The position numbers and the translations under genes were made by a program. From assembly GCA_028023455.1 (NCBI GenBank), contig JAQFVV010006274.1:3532001-3596000 (forward strand): 64,000 nucleotides of DNA, read 5' to 3'. Below are positions 59,610 to 64,000 of this stretch, piece after piece. Source of the DNA: Epiperipatus broadwayi (lineage: Eukaryota > Onychophora > Udeonychophora > Euonychophora > Peripatidae). The notes under the pieces were generated by a model that saw only the letters and a program-made list of their open reading frames with translations, had not been told where the DNA came from and searched no databases. The stretch's first letter is position 1. Each line of letters starts with the position of its first letter.

Positions 59610-60635
59610 ATCTTCATTAAACGGGATGTCATTCCACTCTTTTCCAGCCATTAGCTTTCAAAAAGCAACCTGATACAGAAGTATGGGCACATGCAAATTG
59701 GCCGACTTAGTTCCATCTTCAGACAGGCCACCACCTGCTACGACTTGCTGGCTTGATATCCTGCTCTTTGATATTAATAAACATTATAATATATCGGATA
59801 ATGCCTTCAAGTCCAAACTTACTCTGTGGGAAGCCACTCAGCTTATTAACCCACAAGTAAGCACTATAAGGCTGAAGATTGGGATTACCAATCAGGAGCT
59901 TATTATTCTGTTTAAATTCTGGGCTTTGGAACCAAAATTCTTAGACTATCTAGTCAAAATAAATCTTCAAGCTATGCCTACTAATTGGTTCCTGAAATAC
60001 AGGAGACAGTTTGGTGCCATCGATCCGCTGTATATGAACTGCTGTTGTCATGATGAGACATTGGATCACATTACTCTCTCTTGTAATGGTCTTGGCAAAA
60101 TCAAAATGACCATCTATCAGAACTGTAAAGTTGACTTTTATAAAATTATGTCTATCAGGGATTGCGTGGTTTCTAGAGATATTCCAATCATCAGAATGTC
60201 TACCTTTTTGACATTCTGTATGGTTGATCAGGTGTAAGAAATTGTTCACTCTGCCACAGCCAGATGTGGACTCTTTCTTTTTACAAACTTTAAAAAAACT
60301 AAAGCCAGAGGCAGTATTATGTCTTCTAAATTTATTTTTGATCAGACTTGGAGGCTTTTTCAGTTTCCTTAAGAAGTCCCTACTTCTTTACATCTTTATG
60401 TATTAATACGTATTATATATCTTGAGTTTGCATTGGTTTTATCTTATTGTTAAATGTATTCATATTCTATATCATGTTTTAAATTAACTATAGACTGTAT
60501 TTATAGTTCTCATGTAACCAATTATTTTGTTTTTTATTTTATTTATTTTTTATAATTTCTTTACCCTAGAGTCATTTGTATTACTTATGTACATTTATTT
60601 TTCACTTTAATAAAGTTGTTTCTATAAAAATAAAA
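59610..60635 (+). mobile_element. LINE C, 5'-truncated
   Basis: It interrupts the tandem unit between TTGGCAAGAAGAACTTA (the unit's left side) and ATAGATTTATCTCTTCTGCA (the right side). The 3' end is AATAAAGTTGTTTCTATAAA with a short A-rich tail, alike in style to LINE B. No exact target duplication was seen. Confidence 0.75.
59683..60237 (+). pseudogene. LINE C ORF2 C-terminal domain, 184 codons open
   Basis: This is one of the longest clean frames in the window (184 codons). It carries KFWALEPKFLDYLVKINLQA, MPTNWFLKYRRQFG and then CCCHDETLDHITLSCNGL. The last is the C-x-C...H...C knuckle of non-LTR ORF2 C-termini, homologous in layout to LINE B (LPTGAFLHYQRG...CPLCSKQEESIDHILDQC). The RT lies upstream and is missing, so this is a 5'-truncated copy, not a host gene. 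The first ATG is internal to the original protein. It is relatively young because the frame is still open. Confidence 0.85.
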
Positions 60636-61050
60636 AATAGATTTATCTCTTCTGCAAGTGTAAAAAAAATTGATAACATTTCTTATCAATCTTTTTTTTT
60701 TATTCTGAGATTCTCAAGACTTTGATCATTTCCTATAAAGCTTATTAAAATAGCTTAAAATTTTAGAAAAATACTTTTTCAACTTCTGTAGTAAGGTCTT
60801 TAAAGTAATAATCAACACATATTATCAATTTTAATTCTTTATTCTGAAATAAGTGAACTTTTTTAATTGTTTTTTTCTAGAATTATAATATATATAATTT
60901 CATGTGTAAATATTTTATAATTACATGTGTTGGACAAAATAATGAGGACACTTCATTTTAGTACTATAATTATAATTACATATAATACAAAATAATATAC
61001 TAATATATATTTCTTTTATACATATAGAATTTTATGGATGTGAAAAGAAA

Positions 61051-61619
61051 AATCTGATAGAAAATAGAATTAATGCTATGTTAACTTAGTGATAGGATAA
61101 TAGAAACAGTTATGATTAAAATCAATGCTTATTGAGGATGACTGAAGAATTAAGATAAAAATAAAATCTTAGCAGAATGAATCTCTTCAGGAGTTAATGT
61201 ACACAATCATTATCTCAAGTAAGATATTTATAATAAAACTTAAAAATTCAGTGCCATATGTTTTTGATGTGAATGCTACAACACAAAGTTAATAACTACA
61301 AAATGAAAACTGGGAACTTCATAGATGGTAATTTGTTTACAGTTTTTCAATCATGAAAAAAAAATTGTCTGATCATTAATAAAAGAAATGTCTTCTTTAA
61401 CATAATGTGGAAGTGTCAATATTTGAACATTCATATTACCACATTTTGAAAAATGAAATCATTAATTTACAGTTGTAAACTATTTGAACATTTTGGGAAA
61501 TGAATTTAACGAATGTTGTAGTTTTTAAGCATCATAATCTTCCAAAATGATAATTACTCAAATTATTAGCTCAGATAAGTAAATATTAATTTGACAATGT
61601 AATGATAATAATATCTCTT
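61051..61619. other. AT-rich noncoding DNA
   Basis: No gene was recognised. Confidence 0.5.
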
Positions 61620-62600
61620 TCATCATATCAATTTATAATGCCTTGAGAATTGTTGTCTCTAATTTCTCTATCTATTTCTTTTTTCCAACTTTTTTTCTTT
61701 GTGGTAGTATCTAGTTTAATATTTGTATTGGTAATCTTTCTTAAGATATCTTCTGTACATGTCCATACAATTTCAATTGTCTTGTTCTGATATATATTTT
61801 ACTATAATATATTCAATATTTATTATTTTTCAAATTCTTTTATTGCTTATGCAGTCTCCCATTGACATTTCTGCAGATATTCACCAATAATCCATTTCTG
61901 TTATCATCGACTCACTTGCCATTCTTTACTTCAGTCACTAATCCTCAATTCATCATTTTGTTAGTTTTTCTAATCTCTTTTGTGTGTCCTTTATTCATAG
62001 ATGTTTATATATTTTTCCCATTTTCCAATCTGTGTTTTTTTTCTCCCAACAGACATATTTTTTGTCTTTGTTACATTTATTTCCCTGTTACATTTTCTAT
62101 ATTCCTCTATTAATTTTCTAGCCATATAACTCAAATCATCAAGATCCTGAATCAAATCTATTTGGTTATCAGCACACACAATGTATAAAGTATTTTATTA
62201 ATATGTAGAGGAATTTCCACTTTCTCACATTTTCATATTTTAAAGGTTTGTTCTAGATAAAATTTGAATAATGTAGATAAGAGGCAATATTTTTATTTGA
62301 GTCATTTGGTTATAATTTATATTATTCAGAATTATATTTCCTATTTTTATTTTAGCATAAATATACATTATTATATAATTTCTTAACTGCTTTAATAAGA
62401 ATTAGTCTTACATTTGTTAATTTCAGTACTTCCAACAGTCTTTTTAAAAAGATACTATGTAATTTCTTGCCATCTTATTTATTAATTGGGTCATACGAAC
62501 GGTGGTCTATTGTGAATTTTTCTTCTCTGAAGTATGCTTATCCTCCTGCTTTCAAACTCCTATATTCATATTCAATTCTATTTTTCTGAATTTTCTTATA
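61620..62600 (-). pseudogene. LINE reverse transcriptase fragment, second family
   Basis: The minus-strand frame 61991-62179 reads CADNQIDLIQDLDDLSYMAR, then KLIEEYRKCNREINVTKTKN. This matches the RT active-site block FADDQVxIAxDxDDLxYMxRKLIEEYxKWGLxINxxKTK of an arthropod LINE group. The second catalytic D is changed to N (ADN). Near 61890 EMDY is readable, and near 61745 RQLKLYGHVQKI with RLPIQILN is the C-terminal (R)QLKWxGHVxRM...RLPxxxLxW block. Weak traces of the palm extend up to 62600. It is decayed and 5'-truncated. Confidence 0.82.
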
Positions 62601-63297
62601 TAATCTTATTTGAGAATTATTAAATCACTGAGTAATAAGGGACAAGTTAATATCATCCACCAATTCAGAAAACTTGAGATTTTTTTATCCTGAACTTATG
62701 ACTTGATATTTTTAATACATTTTATTATTTTATATAGAGCCAATAGATGTCACTATGTATGAAATAAAGGTTATTTTTGTAGTCAACCAAGACATATTGA
62801 AAAGGGCAAAATTTTAAAAATTGCCGAAAAGAGCTTTTATATGTTATGATTTTATGATAACTATTATCATATATTATTTTCTTGTTATATAAAGATATTT
62901 TATTCTATATCATATCTAGGATTTATTTTTATTATTATATAATTTTATCTGCAAATGCCCTATGCAACATATCAATAAACATCACATCTATTTCTGTTTG
63001 TTAGTCTAATCTTTATAAGTATTCATTTTTACTGAAATAAATTCATTTTGTGGAATATGTAAATGCAAATTATATTTGGCAATATTTAATAGAAGAAATA
63101 AAATAGAATTATCTGTTTTTTATTTCAAAAATTTTATTTTGAGGGTTTTTGTTTTACTATTACTGCTTTTTATTAAAATTTGTTATAATGACTGCTATAA
63201 AGGAAGTTATAGAATATAATATATATCAATGTAAAATTTATGTCATGGATTTTTAATGTGATTTCATGGGGAAAAATTTTTTTGTTACCATTTGCAG
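62601..63297. other. AT-rich DNA, presumed intron
   Basis: No transposon or gene was recognised. It directly precedes the splice acceptor at 63296-63297 (TTTTTTTGTTACCATTTGCAG), so it is probably the 3' part of an intron of the host gene. Confidence 0.5.
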
Positions 63298-63438
63298 AGT
63301 AAAGATGAGCAAATGTTAGAAGAAATTTTAGAAGTAGAACAACAAGAAGCAGAAATTAGAAGGACGAAATTTGTTTTAGAAGAAAAGCAAGAAAAAAATA
63401 TGAAAAAGAAGAATAAAGAAGAATTAATCGACAAACTT
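63298..63438 (+). CDS. Internal coding exon of a coiled-coil protein (47 codons)
   Basis: The exon is bounded by a polypyrimidine tract and CAG acceptor (63295-63297) and a perfect GTAAGT donor (63439-63444). It is 141 bases, phase 0 at both ends. The frame begins SKDEQMLEEILEVEQQEAEI and ends KKKNKEELIDKL. It is rich in E, K and Q with hydrophobic residues at heptad-like spacing, which predicts an alpha-helical coiled coil. No stop occurs. Composition is clearly unlike the F/N/I-rich chance frames around it. The next exon in frame is at 63797-63847. I do not recognise the protein. Upstream exons were not found, so the gene may begin outside the window or far upstream, with its intron filled by transposons. 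Confidence 0.8.
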
Positions 63439-63796
63439 GTAAGTATTTTATATAAATCCATATATTGTTTAAAATTAGAGTTGAAAATAAATAGTGATTG
63501 TGAAAATCATATTTTATTAATTTTCAATAATTTCTGATGAATTATAATCAATAATTTAAATTAAATGTAGTTATTTTGAAAAAGTAGATGCAATCTTTTT
63601 TCTCTAGAATTAAACCACTAAACATTGTATGATCACCATTCTTTATGCTTTCACAAGCTGTTAACACATAGGCAAAACACACCATACAGTAGCACCACTC
63701 AGTGCAAATCACAATAATCAATGAATGCTAGAAAGTTTAAAATACCTATTTAATGACTACTCATCCAATATCTCTAGACTAATTTTTTGTTTGTAG
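63439..63796 (+). other. GT-AG intron, 358 bp
   Basis: Donor GTAAGT, acceptor TTTTTTGTTTGTAG, with a likely branch site GACTAAT near 63777-63783. The frame continued from the upstream exon would stop at 63535, so splicing is needed to reach the terminal exon. Confidence 0.7.
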
Positions 63797-63847
63797 CTTC
63801 CATCAATGAGGAGCCTTGGATCTGAAAGTACTGCACCTGGATCTTAG
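63797..63847 (+). CDS. Terminal coding exon, 16 codons plus stop
   Basis: Beginning right after TTTGTAG, the phase-0 frame reads LPSMRSLGSESTAPGS and then TAG (63845-63847). Phase matches the preceding exon exactly. The sequence is polar and serine-rich, as C-terminal tails often are, and is less AT-biased than its surroundings. No canonical AATAAA is visible before the window ends at 64000, so the polyadenylation site is either non-canonical or beyond the edge. The exon is short, so its support comes from phase, the strong acceptor and the adjacent confident exon. Confidence 0.6.
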   Translation, partial: LPSMRSLGSESTAPGS

Positions 63848-64000
63848 GATCTAATGCTTATCTTTTACTTTTTTAATTAACTATATAAAGCTTTGAGTCC
63901 TAAATGAAAACACGATAATGTTTTTAATTCAAGCTCATTTGCTTGCATAGTCACATTTGGTATCTTTGTTTTTTTAATAATCACAGTCACCATAATCCTA
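63848..64000 (+). other. Putative 3' untranslated region
   Basis: Sequence after the stop of the candidate terminal exon. It holds no recognisable polyadenylation hexamer, only TTAATAAT near 63976. The window ends here. Confidence 0.35.

Larger units (their letters stand above)
54141..61050. repeat. Tandem repeat of about 530 bp, interrupted by LINEs
   Basis: Unit landmarks recur in the same order. GATTCCAGAGTAT occurs at 54141 and 59558. ATAGATT(A/T)ATCTCTTCTGCA occurs at 54202 and 60639. GTAGTAAGGTCTTTA occurs at 54352 and 60788. ATTATCAATTTTA occurs at 54391, 59276 and 60821. TGTTGGACAAAATAATG occurs at 59393 and 60928. Removing the inserts gives a unit of about 530 bp in roughly two copies. 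The TGTTGGACAAAATAAT words look like a Tc1/mariner-type end. Confidence 0.75.

Noticed and set aside
59683-60237. 184-codon frame as a host gene
   Set aside because: The C-x-C...H...C knuckle and the AATAAA-tailed 3' end match the C-terminus of LINE ORF2, and it interrupts a tandem repeat.
1-64000. tRNA, rRNA, CRISPR array, bacterial operon or plasmid origin
   Set aside because: No cloverleaf with A and B boxes, no rRNA core words and no regularly spaced short repeats were seen. Spliced exon structure and retrotransposons point to a eukaryotic nucleus.

Overview
This is eukaryotic nuclear DNA, very rich in A+T (about a fifth to a quarter G+C by eye). It has many homopolymer and (TA)n runs, no operons, and only one short stretch that looks like an intact gene. 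The repeat content suggests an invertebrate, probably an arthropod such as an insect. The evidence is a Gypsy-type pol with an insect-like integrase, two or more arthropod-style non-LTR families, a Penelope-like element and two or three decayed hAT/ZBED-type transposases. The species cannot be fixed from sequence alone.

The only convincing host gene signal is at the right edge on the + strand. A 47-codon phase-0 exon (63298-63438) is followed by a 358-bp GT-AG intron and an in-frame terminal exon with a stop (63797-63847). Together they encode a charged, coiled-coil C-terminus. No upstream exon was recognised, so part or all of the remaining 63 kb may be an intron or the 5' flank of that gene.

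Layout. 1-15.2 kb is AT-rich noncoding DNA with a 140-bp tandem duplication and three more complex unclassified blocks (about 2.0-3.1, 8.28-8.64 and 9.8-12.05 kb). 15.25-16.07 kb is a very long inverted repeat whose arms carry hammerhead-like motifs. 17.2-18.8 kb is a dead ZBED5/FAM200-like hAT transposase (+). 19.15-19.99 kb is a LINE fragment (-). 21.5-24.2 kb is a Penelope-like element (-) between direct terminal repeats. 25.5-33.65 kb is a nest: a GTF2IRD2-like hAT transposase gene (-) split by a complete but gag-less Gypsy LTR element (26.19-32.39 kb) and by a 373-bp MITE. 34.87-36.64 kb is a long-armed foldback element. 38.1-38.35 kb is a LINE 3' end, and 42.09-42.29 kb a 47/54-bp minisatellite. 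45.5-47.2 kb is an RTE-like LINE (-), followed by a hAT fragment (+) at 47.2-48.5 kb. 49.3-49.69 kb is a second inverted repeat with hammerhead-like motifs. 52.1-52.3 kb is a MITE. 54.14-61.05 kb is a second nest: a tandem repeat of about 530 bp hit by LINE A (-), itself hit by LINE B (+), with LINE C (+) in the next repeat copy. 61.6-62.6 kb is another LINE (-).

All transposon genes seen carry frameshifts or stops. The window is best read as layered transposon debris around the 3' end of one host gene. The most unusual material is the set of inverted repeats and Penelope-type termini sharing a CTGAnGA-hairpin-GAAAC motif.
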